Shown: piece after piece, positions 55,250 to 63,976 of the stretch
Position numbering within the stretch: the first letter of the stretch is position 1
Layout of the letters: every line of letters begins with the position of its first letter
Assembly: GCA_020410785.1 (NCBI GenBank)
Contig: CP084573.1
Span: 434,001 to 498,000, forward strand
Reading direction: 5' to 3'
Length of the DNA: 64,000 bases
Origin: Rickettsia endosymbiont of Culicoides impunctatus
GTDB lineage: Bacteria; Pseudomonadota; Alphaproteobacteria; Rickettsiales; Rickettsiaceae
Translations under genes and position numbers: made by a program
Notes under the pieces: generated by a model
The model's database searches: none
What the model saw: the letters and a program-made list of their open reading frames with translations, nothing else
Told to the model about the DNA's origin: nothing

Positions 55250-55968
55250 TTTTTAGTAATGCGACTAATTGTACCATCTTTTTTTAATTCACTAATAGCT
55301 TTATCAACATTTTCAACAAGTTTAGAATCTTTTGGCATAGCGATAGCAAGTTCAGATGAGAATTCTGTTAAACTAAAACTAGCAAGATCAGGATTATTCT
55401 CAATAAATTTCTTAGATTGCGATTCCTCTAATACTACCACATCTACAACTTTCGATTTCAATTCTTCGACTAGCATTAAATTATTTGACAAATAATTTGT
55501 TCTAATATTAAACTGCTTGGCTAAATCCTGAACTATCACCGCCCATGTTGTACCAAGTTGCACACCAACAATTTTATTATCCAAATCTCCAACATTTTTC
55601 AAATCATCTGCTGTTCTATATAATACTGATACGTTAGTTGTTACATAAGGGGCTGAAAAGCTAATGTGTTTCTTACGTTCTTCAGTCACTGTTAATCCAG
55701 CGATTACTATATCAACATTTTCACTAGCTAAGGATGCAAGTAAGCCATTAAAATCAAAATTTTTAATTATAACTTTCTTCTCTAATTTTTCTCCTATAGC
55801 ATTAATAATATCAATGTCAAGTCCCACTATTTGCCCATTTTGAATAAATTCGTAAGGGGGATTATCTGCAGAAGTTGCAACTATTAAGCTCTTTTCTTGA
55901 GATGGTTTATCACAACTAACTATTAAAAAAGAACATATAATAAGCAAAAAGCATTTTATTAATCTCAT
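55237..55968 (-). CDS. Amino-acid ABC transporter substrate-binding lipoprotein
   Basis: A polar-amino-acid-binding protein of about 243 residues from ATG 55968 (MRLIKCF). Signal FLLIICSFLIVSC ends in lipobox IVSC. ATSADNPPYEFIQNGQIVG, LDIDIINAIGEKL and VDIVIAGLTVTEERK are solute-binding family 3 marks. It would capture an amino acid for an ABC importer whose permease and ATPase are elsewhere. Coupled by a 13-bp overlap to the flavin reductase gene. Confidence 0.9.
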   Translation of the reverse strand: MRLIKCFLLIICSFLIVSCDKPSQEKSLIVATSADNPPYEFIQNGQIVGLDIDIINAIGEKLEKKVIIKNFDFNGLLASLASENVDIVIAGLTVTEERKKHISFSAPYVTTNVSVLYRTADDLKNVGDLDNKIVGVQLGTTWAVIVQDLAKQFNIRTNYLSNNLMLVEELKSKVVDVVVLEESQSKKFIENNPDLASFSLTEFSSELAIAMPKDSKLVENVDKAISELKKDGTISRITKKWLQ

Positions 55969-55977
55969 AAAAATCAA

Positions 55978-56236
55978 ATAACTATGTTAATTATTGCTAT
56001 ATTATCGCACTTCTTACTATCATATACAACAAACTTTTTGAAATTAGCTGAACTACCTCATGAAAGAAAGTAAATATTTGTTGTTGAGCAAGTAGCATTG
56101 CTTTACTTTGGACACCATTTGGCAGCCCGTAGTAGCGGGGAATATAAATCTTCATCCATAGGAATCAAGATATTTTTCTCTTCTTCTATTGTGGGAGGTC
56201 TATCAAGAAAGTAAATTTTAGGTGCATCTTTAATGA
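55978..56236. other. Intergenic region with a short unassigned minus-strand frame
   Basis: Between the binding-protein gene and a family D palindrome. A minus-strand open stretch (about 56237 to 56107) reads IIKDAPKIYFLDRPPTIEEE and ends RAAKWCPK-stop; it has no start of its own upstream of the palindrome and no homology I recognise. Probably a gene remnant cut by the repeat. Confidence 0.35.
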
Positions 56237-56343
56237 TATAGTCAATTCAGGGGAAGTTGGGGCTAGGAACGATGGAGCGACGCCTATAAGTAATAGGCGA
56301 GCGACGAGTGACGACGTCACCAACTTCCCCTGAATTGACTATA
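56237..56343. repeat. 107-bp palindrome, family D, copy 2
   Basis: TATAGTCAATTCAGGGGAAG and CTTCCCCTGAATTGACTATA are exact inverses. Centre again CGCCTATAAGTAATAGGCG. It separates two gene remnants (56107-56237 minus, 56346-56501 plus). Confidence 0.9.
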
Positions 56344-56345
56344 AA

Positions 56346-56501
56346 ATGCAAACCCTTCATCGTATTAAGTCAAGAGAACAAGAAAAAAGAATTGCCTTGG
56401 ATACTTTACACGACTTTATACCTCTGGCAAGACTAGCTCGGGTAACACGGATAGAACAGGAACTATACGCATTAGCTAGCAAAATATTAGAGGAAATTTA
56501 A
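56346..56501 (+). pseudogene. RelA/SpoT-like HD-domain fragment
   Basis: A 51-codon frame, with KRIALDTLHDFIPLARLARV then RIEQELYALASKIL, resembles the segment of RelA/SpoT HD domains around the ETLxIYAPLAxRLG helix. Rickettsial genomes often carry fragmentary spoT copies. The fragment starts 2 bp after a family D palindrome and lacks the metal-binding His-Asp residues. The identification is tentative. Confidence 0.4.
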
Positions 56502-56612
56502 TACAGTTTATTTACTTTTTATTAGTCAGCATCCAGAAAAGGGAGTCAATAACTTTTTTTGTGTAAGTTCTATTTTTATATTTGGGTCACCGTGTTATTA
56601 AATTGAATCTTA

Positions 56613-56954
56613 CTAAGGTAACTTTTTATTATTAGAGTTAATAGATGCATCAAATGCCATAGAGACTAAATTCACTAACTTTTCTTCTTGTTCTAAAATC
56701 TCAGGTAACACTTTCCAATATGATATAGTTATCAACTTATTTGAGCTATTATATGTAAATGGTTCGGAAACAAAAGATTTTAAATACTCAACTACTTTGT
56801 TATCTATTTTAAAGTACAACTCATTTCTTGCAACTATTCCTATTATTACTCCATCTTTATATATGCCATAACTACCAAACATTGCACGAGTAGTGATTTG
56901 ACCAAAAGGGGCTAGTATATCTTTAATATATTCAATAAATTCATTACTTTTCAT
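56613..56954 (-). CDS. TfoX N-terminal domain protein
   Basis: A 113-residue protein starting MKSNEFIEYIKDIL, with the TfoX-N marks TTRAMFGSYGIYKDG, ELYFKID and FTYNSSNKLITISYWKVLPE. TfoX proteins regulate competence in gammaproteobacteria; the stand-alone N-terminal domain in alphaproteobacteria has no fixed role. An upstream in-frame start at 57023 adds 23 atypical residues and is disfavoured. Confidence 0.85.
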   Translation of the reverse strand: MKSNEFIEYIKDILAPFGQITTRAMFGSYGIYKDGVIIGIVARNELYFKIDNKVVEYLKSFVSEPFTYNSSNKLITISYWKVLPEILEQEEKLVNLVSMAFDASINSNNKKLP

Positions 56955-57041
56955 AATTAACCTATCGGTTGTTCTGTACGAGAAATTACCACAAGATATT
57001 ATACGAACTTTACTATACTGCAATCGCTTATCCCTTGTTTT

Positions 57042-57165
57042 ATATAGCTAAGTCGAATAAGTTCTGATATTGTTGTTATAAGTTTAGATTGCTTGATCGC
57101 TACTAAAGTAGCCCCTCACTAATAGATGAAGGAGTTATCTAGAACCTTAACGAGTTAGCTATATT
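57042..57165. repeat. Repeat with TAGCTAA-type ends
   Basis: TATAGCTAAGTCGAATAAGT at the left and AACCTTAACGAGTTAGCTAT at the right are imperfect inverses, with a family B-like inner part (GATTGCTTGATCGCTACTAA, CTCACTAATAGATG). The right end resembles 24095-24120 (GAACCTTAACGGGTTAACTA). Confidence 0.55.
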
Positions 57166-57213
57166 CCAATGCATAGTATCATTTAAGTATAATTGGTAAT
57201 TGAGATTAAAACA

Positions 57214-57978
57214 ATGCAACTTTTCAATTTAACAGGCAAAACAGCCCTCATTACAGGTGCAAGCAGTGGTCTTGGAGAGCAATTCTCTCGCCTTCTTTCT
57301 AGCGTAGGGGTACGAATCATATTGGCTAGTAGAAGACTAGATAAACTGCAAGCTTTAGCCTCTGAGCTTAGCAATGCTATTGCCCTGGAAATGGATATGG
57401 CAGATAAGAACTCTGTTCAAAGAGCCTTTAATACGCTAAAACAACAAGGAGAACTCATAGATATCTGCATTAATAATGCCGGAATTGCAAAACCTACACC
57501 AATCTTTACATCATGTGAACTAGATGATTTCGAGTCTATTATGCAAACCAATGTACTGGGAGTTTGGTACGTTACCAAGAAAGTTGCTAATCATATGAGA
57601 AACCATGGAGTCCATGGGAGTATTATCAATATTAGTAGTGTCAATGGAGCCAACCGTTTAAGCGAAAATATCGCTGGTTATTGTGCCTCTAAAGCATCTG
57701 TTATCCAAATGACAAAGGCATTAGTCGGAGAGTTGGCAAAAGCCCATATCCGGATTAATTGTATTATACCTGGTATATTTCATACACCGCTTACAGATTA
57801 CAAATTAAATACAGAAGAAAAACGTAAAGCAATATCAGAACTTACACCTCTAAATTTTATAGCAGAACCTAATGACCTTGACGGTGCAATTTTATACCTT
57901 GCCTCAAACAAAGCATCTCGCTATGTTACAGGTTCATGTATTACAGTTGATGGTGGCGTTTCCTGGGGAGGCAAGTAA
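57214..57978 (+). CDS. Short-chain dehydrogenase/reductase
   Basis: A 254-residue classical SDR. The NAD(P) loop TGASSGLGEQ is near residue 14, NNAGIAKP and the catalytic Ser in INISSVNGA, and Tyr/Lys in YCASKAS. Substrate unknown; residues before the end (VTGSCITVDGGVSWGG) are typical of 3-oxoacyl-ACP reductase-like members. Start MQLFNLTGKTALITG at 57214 is preferred to an upstream TTG at 57193. Confidence 0.9.
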   Translation: MQLFNLTGKTALITGASSGLGEQFSRLLSSVGVRIILASRRLDKLQALASELSNAIALEMDMADKNSVQRAFNTLKQQGELIDICINNAGIAKPTPIFTSCELDDFESIMQTNVLGVWYVTKKVANHMRNHGVHGSIINISSVNGANRLSENIAGYCASKASVIQMTKALVGELAKAHIRINCIIPGIFHTPLTDYKLNTEEKRKAISELTPLNFIAEPNDLDGAILYLASNKASRYVTGSCITVDGGVSWGGK

Positions 57979-58013
57979 CACTAACAACTATCTTTGACTT
58001 ATGCAGAAAGTCT

Positions 58014-58173
58014 AGGCTCTGTGAACAAAATTTTAATTGTTTAGATTTTGAGTATTTTTAAGCGAAAATTAATAAGATTTTTGCCGGAATAGTTAGTTCT
58101 ATTTCAAAAAAATCTTATAATTTGCAGCTAAAAAGAGTCGAAATCTAGTAATTTAAATTTTGTTCACAGAGCC
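58014..58173. repeat. MITE-like 160-bp repeat, family C, copy 2
   Basis: Appears identical to 31902-32062 apart from the last base. Ends AGGCTCTGTGAACAAAATTT / AAATTTTGTTCACAGAGCC. It replaces the 5' part of the LysE-like remnant that follows. Confidence 0.85.
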
Positions 58174-58366
58174 ATACCTCAACACTTCCTTACTTACAAC
58201 CCTCATCATTCCTATACTTCTGAACTTCCCTTATCCTACACTCGAATTGATAGTATATGCTGCACGCGTTCAACATTCATTTTCAAATCCAATTCTTAAA
58301 ATCATTTTTGGGAGAATTTTAACCGTGCTACTTTCAAGTTCTATCATAATATTGCTGTTGGGATGA
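58173..58366 (+). pseudogene. C-terminal remnant of a small membrane transporter (LysE/RhtB-like)
   Basis: Plus-strand frame after the family C repeat: LIIPILLNFPYPTLELIVYA, ARVQHSFSNPIL, then IIFGRILTVLLSSSIIILLLG and stop at 58366. The Tyr-x-x-Ala-Arg helix break followed by a final amphipathic helix resembles the C-terminus of LysE-family exporters. It has no start codon of its own. Its last 33 bp are antisense to the end of the 759-residue gene. Confidence 0.4.
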
Positions 58367-60613
58367 TGTCTTTAGCATTTTGGGTGCTATCTTAGGTACT
58401 TCATTGTTTATGCTCACATGACGTTTTAACTTACTTTGAATTTGCTTTAATTCACTATGCATTATAGCGTCACTTGCCTCAGGGGGCATAATGGTTTGTG
58501 ACATATTAATATTACATCCTTTATTTTTTGCTACTTCTTGTAGCATTGCTTCATATTGACCCTTGGTCACCGGGATAGTGTAAATATGCTTCCCTCTTTG
58601 TATATAGCCTATAGCACCTTTATCATCTCCAGTGAACTTTAATGATAATGGGTTGGTTATTTCTACTAGTTTTCCTTGCTCGTTATAGTGAGTAGTAAAA
58701 TAAAGTGCCTTCGAGACCTCAATATTTTCACCTTTCTCGTTTTGTATTGGAAACGAAAGATGCACAGCTGTACCAGATGGTTTGATGGTTAATGGTAAAT
58801 TAATATTGCGATAATTGCTAATCTCTTTTTCCGTTACTCCGTCTTCTAAAATTACTTTAGTAGAGGTTTTAACCTTAGTTTCTGTTAATTTAAATAATTC
58901 TTCATCTTTGACTTTAATAACTCTTGACCTGGTATCAGTTGTATTGTCTATTGGTGGCTGATTGCTCCAAGTTAACGGTTTAAAATTATTAGCCTGATGG
59001 ATTTTTGCATAACTTTGCACTTCATCATTCATCGCTTGAGTCACAGTACTCTTTGTAATAGAGTTAGCCCAGGTTTTTTGTATTAATTCGTTGTTATTTT
59101 CTACAAATTCTTTAAATTGCTGAGAATTAACATCAAGATTAGCCACTGAGATTGCTGTAATATTTGCTTCAGCAAGGATGTTTTTTAATGTTGTTTGTTG
59201 CTTAGCAATAATTTCTTGTCTAAAAGCCAATGTTACAGAATCTACTTCAATCGTGGCTACTTTGCTCTGTGCTACTATGGCTGGGACTATTTCAGATGGA
59301 GCTACTTTGTAGGGTGAGGTCTGTTCAGTAGCTTGAGTTTCAGTAGTTGTTGTTATCGTGTCATTAATATGCATAACATCTAGTGCTTTTTTAGATGCTA
59401 CAGATAGATCAGTTCTTTCTAAAGTAGGGTTTGTTAGTGCTTTTTTTTGTTCTTTTACTATTTGAGCTATTTCTTTAATTAACAGTACTTCTCGAGTTTT
59501 ATTACCTAAAATATATTCAACATAGTTTCCCTCAGTTTTCTTCTTCAATTCTAGTCTTTTCCTTTGGTCGATTATATTGTTAAAATAATCGAAGTGTTCT
59601 TGAACTAATTTTTTTAATTCTAGCTTATTAATTTTTCCCCTTGTTACTAAAAGACCGAGTTTAATTTGCAACCCATATTCTTTTAATGATTGTTGTCTCT
59701 TTTGCATAGTTTCTTTAAGAGCATCTTTAACATCAGCAATCTTTATGTTTTCTGGTGCTATATTTTTAAATTTCTGGCTCATTGTCATTTTTGCCCAATT
59801 TGCTAGTGCTTTATCACTATAATATTTTGATAATTCAACGAAGCTATTGTCAATAGTATTGTTTAAATCAATTTGTGCAGTATCAAGTAAACCTTTTACA
59901 AATAAATCATTATACTTTATGGTACTTGGAAATTCTCTAAAATGATTAGTTGGTCCTAGTAAGGGTAGATGTCTAGACCAAGAATGTGGACGTATCTCAT
60001 CATCTAATTGGTCAAAACTTCCAGCAAAATCTAACCTAACTAGTCTAGGAGGAATAGTAGAATTGTTAGGATCTCTTACAACTCCTATATTACCTGTATG
60101 AATATCAAAATCGCCTATTAATAAGCTAGTTGGAGCTATTTTATCAAAATCGCTATAATGCAGTTCTTCAAAAGCTTTAGTTAAAGTACTAGATAGTAAT
60201 TCTCTTGTTCCCATAAAAAGCGGTCTTCCTCCGTCTTTTCGCAACCAACCGCCTGGCTTAGTTTTTTTAGACATGTGGTTATCCATATCAACATACATGT
60301 CTCCACTGTAATTCTTAAAAAATTCAGATTGCACATATACTTCAGAACCATCATTTTGCAGACCTCCTTCTTGATCTACTTTCGTGGTAAGATGATTAGG
60401 TACAATGAGCGAAACTTTGGCTCCATACTCTGGATTTGTTGCTTGAAAAATTTGGGAACCCAAAAACTCTGATATATTTTTTTCAGGCTTATTTTCCTTT
60501 TTAACCATAAATAGAATATTATCTTGACTGCTATATATCCCCCCTAATTCTCCAGCTTCATTAGCTCCAGCTTCCTTTTTTTTATAATATTGCAAATTGG
60601 TAAATTCTGACAT
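58334..60613 (-). CDS. 759-residue protein with kinase-like fold motifs, candidate effector
   Basis: No name is certain. In the N-terminal 200 residues there are kinase-like marks: FMVKKE (Lys38/39, ATP-binding), ISEFLGSQIF (Glu49, helix C), LLIGDFDIHTGNIGVV (Asp168/Asp170, Asn175 catalytic loop) and VRLDFAGSF (Asp195, metal-binding DFG-like). The D-x-H-x-x-N ... DF spacing recalls PI3/PI4-kinase-type effectors such as Risk1 of Rickettsia and LepB of Legionella. A helical, Lys-rich middle (about 260-420) and Thr/Gln-rich linker lead to a C-terminal region (550-740) with beta-rich segments I do not recognise. No signal peptide. The last residues are encoded antisense to a transporter remnant, so the original C-terminus may be changed. 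Confidence 0.6.
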   Translation of the reverse strand: MSEFTNLQYYKKKEAGANEAGELGGIYSSQDNILFMVKKENKPEKNISEFLGSQIFQATNPEYGAKVSLIVPNHLTTKVDQEGGLQNDGSEVYVQSEFFKNYSGDMYVDMDNHMSKKTKPGGWLRKDGGRPLFMGTRELLSSTLTKAFEELHYSDFDKIAPTSLLIGDFDIHTGNIGVVRDPNNSTIPPRLVRLDFAGSFDQLDDEIRPHSWSRHLPLLGPTNHFREFPSTIKYNDLFVKGLLDTAQIDLNNTIDNSFVELSKYYSDKALANWAKMTMSQKFKNIAPENIKIADVKDALKETMQKRQQSLKEYGLQIKLGLLVTRGKINKLELKKLVQEHFDYFNNIIDQRKRLELKKKTEGNYVEYILGNKTREVLLIKEIAQIVKEQKKALTNPTLERTDLSVASKKALDVMHINDTITTTTETQATEQTSPYKVAPSEIVPAIVAQSKVATIEVDSVTLAFRQEIIAKQQTTLKNILAEANITAISVANLDVNSQQFKEFVENNNELIQKTWANSITKSTVTQAMNDEVQSYAKIHQANNFKPLTWSNQPPIDNTTDTRSRVIKVKDEELFKLTETKVKTSTKVILEDGVTEKEISNYRNINLPLTIKPSGTAVHLSFPIQNEKGENIEVSKALYFTTHYNEQGKLVEITNPLSLKFTGDDKGAIGYIQRGKHIYTIPVTKGQYEAMLQEVAKNKGCNINMSQTIMPPEASDAIMHSELKQIQSKLKRHVSINNEVPKIAPKMLKTSSQQQYYDRT

Positions 60614-60656
60614 TTATTATCCCTATTTAGTTTAACCTGAATTTGATATAACCCGC

Positions 60657-60763
60657 TATAGTCAATTGATGGGAAATTGGTGACGTCGTCGCTCAATGCT
60701 CGCCTATTACTTATAGGCGTCGCTCCATCGTTCCTAGTGCCAAATTCCCCTGAATTGACTATA
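60657..60763. repeat. 107-bp palindrome, family D, copy 3 (inverted)
   Basis: TATAGTCAATTGATGGGAAA at the left and TTTCCCCTGAATTGACTATA-like right arm (two differences), inner AGGCG hairpin conserved. It lies 44 bp upstream of the kinase-like gene. Confidence 0.88.
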
Positions 60764-60770
60764 TTGCAAA

Positions 60771-60858
60771 TTCGGTTATATCTATAAATATAACAGATTT
60801 TTATGCTCCACTAATAGCTATTTTCATTATTTTTGCGGTATTGCTTATTTTTTTCATT
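60771..60858. repeat. Dispersed ~90-bp repeat, copy 2
   Basis: Inverse match to 2536-2630 over its full length with few differences (see that entry). Immediately beside a family D palindrome. Confidence 0.7.
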
Positions 60859-60902
60859 AGACTCTTGCAAATTTTCTTATGATAATAAAAATCTGCTCGC
60901 CA

Positions 60903-61154
60903 AGCGTCATTGCGAGACTTGCAATATCTTTCAACGTCATTGTGCATAGGCGTTAGTTTAAGAAGGTAATAATTGGAAAGCCGTCATTGCGAGGAGGCGT
61001 TAGCCTACGAAGCAATCCATATGACAATTTATGGATTGCCACGCTCACATACGTTCGCTCGCAATGACGGAAAAGCTATCTAAACCCGCTTTACCTTCTA
61101 TTTCAACAGTTGTGCTACGGTCTCCTCACAATGACGTTTTTTCGTGAACGCTCA
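60903..61154. repeat. Composite family B repeats
   Basis: At least two overlapping family B cores: GCGTCATTGCGAGACTTG, then GTCATTGCGAGGAGGCG with GAAGCAATCCAT and its inverse ATGGATTGCCACGC, ending CGTGAACGCTCAC before mipZ. No gene is seen between 60614 and 61157. Confidence 0.7.
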
Positions 61155-61157
61155 CTC

Positions 61158-61964
61158 TCATATACCAAGAAAGTTTAAAAAATCTCGCAATTCTTGACGA
61201 GCAGCTACATGAGATATACTAAGTGTTTTATCATGATTAGCTGTTGTTAAGTCAAGTAATGTTAGTCCTTGTAAAAATAATTCCCGAAAAATTACTCTTT
61301 CACTAAAGCCTGGAGCAATCTTAAAGCTAATTCTTTTTGCTAATTGTTCAAGAGCAGCCCCCACTTTCCTTTTATTTACTGCATCCAAGTTGCTTAATCG
61401 ATTACGCATAACAATCCAGTTAATTGTCTCGCCATTACGATTAGCTTTCTGCATCTTTTGCTCCCAAATCATTTGACTATAGATTGATGGGGCAATAATT
61501 GACAAATTGTCAGCGTTAACTTTGGCTAATACATCAAAATCAAAAAAACTGTCGTTAATTGGGGTAATTACCGTATCAGCATAAGAATGAGCTAATCTAG
61601 ATAAGAAAGAGTAGCTTCCTGGTGTATCGATTACTAGATAATCAGCATTTTTTGTCTGTTCAATTATCTGTTCAAACCTAGTTCTTTCATCCTCTTCTTT
61701 AAGTGCAACGACTTGTTCTTGACTTTCAGTCAAATGAAAATGCTGAGAAGTTTTAACCGTATTGTCCGGGTTCTTTAAATTGTAATCATCTCTGTTCTTT
61801 AAATAATTTGTTAAAGACCCCTGCCGTGAATCAGTATCAATACTAGCCACCGTATAACCATTATACAATAAACCGGTAATTAGATGCATAGAGCAGGTAC
61901 TTTTACCAGCTCCACCTTTTTCAGCCCCAAGTACAAAAATACGATTTGTTTGATTATTTTTCAT
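61158..61964 (-). CDS. mipZ: MipZ-type ParA-like ATPase
   Basis: A 268-residue deviant-Walker ATPase: LGAEKGGAGKSTCSMHL (signature Lys in GGAGKST) and the MipZ-specific SIDTDSRQGSLTNYLKNRDD, then YLVIDTPGSYS. In alphaproteobacteria MipZ binds ParB near the origins and restricts FtsZ to midcell. pepA lies directly upstream with an 11-bp overlap, so the two are coexpressed, as in other Rickettsiaceae. Confidence 0.9.
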   Translation of the reverse strand: MKNNQTNRIFVLGAEKGGAGKSTCSMHLITGLLYNGYTVASIDTDSRQGSLTNYLKNRDDYNLKNPDNTVKTSQHFHLTESQEQVVALKEEDERTRFEQIIEQTKNADYLVIDTPGSYSFLSRLAHSYADTVITPINDSFFDFDVLAKVNADNLSIIAPSIYSQMIWEQKMQKANRNGETINWIVMRNRLSNLDAVNKRKVGAALEQLAKRISFKIAPGFSERVIFRELFLQGLTLLDLTTANHDKTLSISHVAARQELRDFLNFLGI

Positions 61965-63465
61965 AGTGATCTTGAATAAATTGATTAAGAAGTCTTACAC
62001 CATAACCTACTGCTCCTTTAGGACCAAGGGGATTGCCTTTTTTATTATAGGCAACACCGGCAATATCAAGATGTGCCCAAACCATACCTTCTTTAATAAA
62101 ATTCCCTATAAACTGAGCTGCTGTACAACTACCAGCTGCTCCAGGGACGTTACCAATATTAGCAAGATCAGCAATGTCTGACTTTATCATCTCATCAAAA
62201 TCTTTATTTAGAGGCATACGCCATAATTTTTCATTAACTTTATTGCCAACATCTATTAGCTTACCAGCTAATTCATCATTATTGGTAAAGCACCCAGCAT
62301 AAGTTTTACCAAGAGCGACAACAATAGCTCCAGTAAGGGTAGCCAGATCGATTACACATTGAGGCTTAAACTTTTCTTGAGTATACCAAATTGCATCAGC
62401 CAAGACTAACCGACCTTCTGCATCAGTATTATCCACCACCACTGTTTTTTTGGACATAGTGGTTACCACATCTCCTGGTCGTTGAGCATTGCCTGAAGGC
62501 ATATTTTCTACAAGACCAACAACCCCGACCACATTAACTTGTGCATTACGACTAGCCAAAGCCATGATTACTCCAACTACTGCAGCTGAACCGGCCATAT
62601 CATATTTCATATCTCCCATATTGGCTGCTGGTTTAATAGAAATCCCACCACTATCAAAAGTAACCCCTTTACCAACAAAAGCGACAGGTGGGGTATCATC
62701 ATCTAAGCCATTATATTGCATTACTACAAGTTTGGATTCATTTTGTGAACCTTGTCCAACACCAAGTAAAGCTCCCATACCAAGATTTTTCATTTCTCTT
62801 TCACCGATAATGATAATTTCAACTCCTAGCGGTTCAAGATGTTCTAATATTTTTTCAGAGTAAGATTGAGGATTTTTTATATTGGCTGGTTCATTTATCA
62901 TATCTCTGGCAAAAAATACTGCCTCAGCTAATGATCTTTTATCATTAAACAATTCCTCTGCTTTAGACTGATCATCTATAGAAATCTCAAGAGAGTCTAC
63001 AACAAATTTTTCTCCTTCACTTTGAGTAGTTTTGTATTTATCAAATCTATATGAAGCAAGCAAACAGCCGCTAGCTATAAGAGAAGCAACAATAGCTGGT
63101 TGATGTTGTCCGATATTATGAGAAATTTTTATGCCAATAGTACTAATTTTACTGCAAGTACTACAGGATAAGATTCTTCCTCCAAGCTCTTCAATGCAAG
63201 AGGTTGTTAATTTTGTTTCATCACCAGTGCCAACCATAATTAAATATTTTATTTCTCCATCTTTAGCGATAGAATTAACAATTTTAATTTGTCCAAATTT
63301 TCCAGTAAATAGTAATTTATTTTGAATAGTTTTAGAAATTAAACCATGATGTTGTTGATCAAGTAGTAATAAATTACTGTCTAATTTCAGCTGTTCACTA
63401 ATAAACACTATAGTTGCTTGATTATTTGATAATTCCTTACTGATGAAGTTAATGTTATTGAGCAT
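61954..63465 (-). CDS. pepA: Leucyl aminopeptidase (cytosol aminopeptidase)
   Basis: A 503-residue M17 metallopeptidase. FVGKGVTFDSGGISIKP (metal-binding Lys/Asp), YDMAGSAAVVG and NTDAEGRLVLADA (catalytic Asp, Glu, Arg) are intact. It removes N-terminal residues from peptides in the cytoplasm; PepA in E. coli also binds DNA at cer, not tested here. Overlaps mipZ by 11 bp. Confidence 0.96.
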   Translation of the reverse strand: MLNNINFISKELSNNQATIVFISEQLKLDSNLLLLDQQHHGLISKTIQNKLLFTGKFGQIKIVNSIAKDGEIKYLIMVGTGDETKLTTSCIEELGGRILSCSTCSKISTIGIKISHNIGQHQPAIVASLIASGCLLASYRFDKYKTTQSEGEKFVVDSLEISIDDQSKAEELFNDKRSLAEAVFFARDMINEPANIKNPQSYSEKILEHLEPLGVEIIIIGEREMKNLGMGALLGVGQGSQNESKLVVMQYNGLDDDTPPVAFVGKGVTFDSGGISIKPAANMGDMKYDMAGSAAVVGVIMALASRNAQVNVVGVVGLVENMPSGNAQRPGDVVTTMSKKTVVVDNTDAEGRLVLADAIWYTQEKFKPQCVIDLATLTGAIVVALGKTYAGCFTNNDELAGKLIDVGNKVNEKLWRMPLNKDFDEMIKSDIADLANIGNVPGAAGSCTAAQFIGNFIKEGMVWAHLDIAGVAYNKKGNPLGPKGAVGYGVRLLNQFIQDHYEK

Positions 63466-63535
63466 AAATCCCTCTTATAATTTAATGGTCTAATTCTATT
63501 GATGTATGTTTACTTTGCAAGTATAAAAAATCCTA

Positions 63536-63605
63536 TATAATCAATTCAGGAGAATTAGGTAGCAGGAGTGACGACGTTACCAACTTCTCATCAATTGACA
63601 CTATA
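63536..63605. repeat. Family D palindrome with internal deletion
   Basis: TATAATCAATTCAGGAG at the left, CTTCTCATCAATTGACACTATA at the right, with the central hairpin lost (70 bp instead of 107). The right arm is nearly the 26 bp found in uvrC at 5552-5577. Confidence 0.75.
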
Positions 63606-63679
63606 GTTAATATAAGCGATTATTTGAGTATACTATAAAATTTTCTTCCACTAAGTGAAAAAGTGATTAATTTTATATT

Positions 63680-63825
63680 AGACCTCTTGCATAACCTAAA
63701 GATAATTGAGGAATTTTGTTGTCAAAACTCGTCTCCGTTCCTCACGTACATCTTAGTACGCTGCGGTACTCGACTTCGTTTTTCCTAAAAATTCCTCAAT
63801 TATATTTAGGTTATGCAAGAGGTCT
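63680..63825. repeat. Palindromic element, family A-related (arms ending GCATAACCT)
   Basis: 146 bp, inverse orientation of 15787-15930, same arms AGACCTCTTGCATAACCTAA and inverse. Core GAGGAATTTTGTTGTCAAAA matches copy 1. Confidence 0.85.
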
Positions 63826-63852
63826 ATTTATAGATGCATGTGCCTATAATTC

Positions 63853-63976
63853 GTCATTGTAAGAAGGCGGAAAGCTAGTAAAGTCGTCATTGCGAGCCAC
63901 CGTAGGTGGCGTGGCAATCCATTTTTAATCACTTTTCTGGATTGCTTCGTCGACCTGCGGTCTCCTCGCAATGACG
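63853..63976. repeat. Family B repeats at window end
   Basis: GTCATTGCGAGCCACCGTAG, GGCAATCCATT and its inverse GGATTGCTTCG, closing with CTCGCAATGACGG. No gene lies between 63466 and the window end. Confidence 0.65.
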
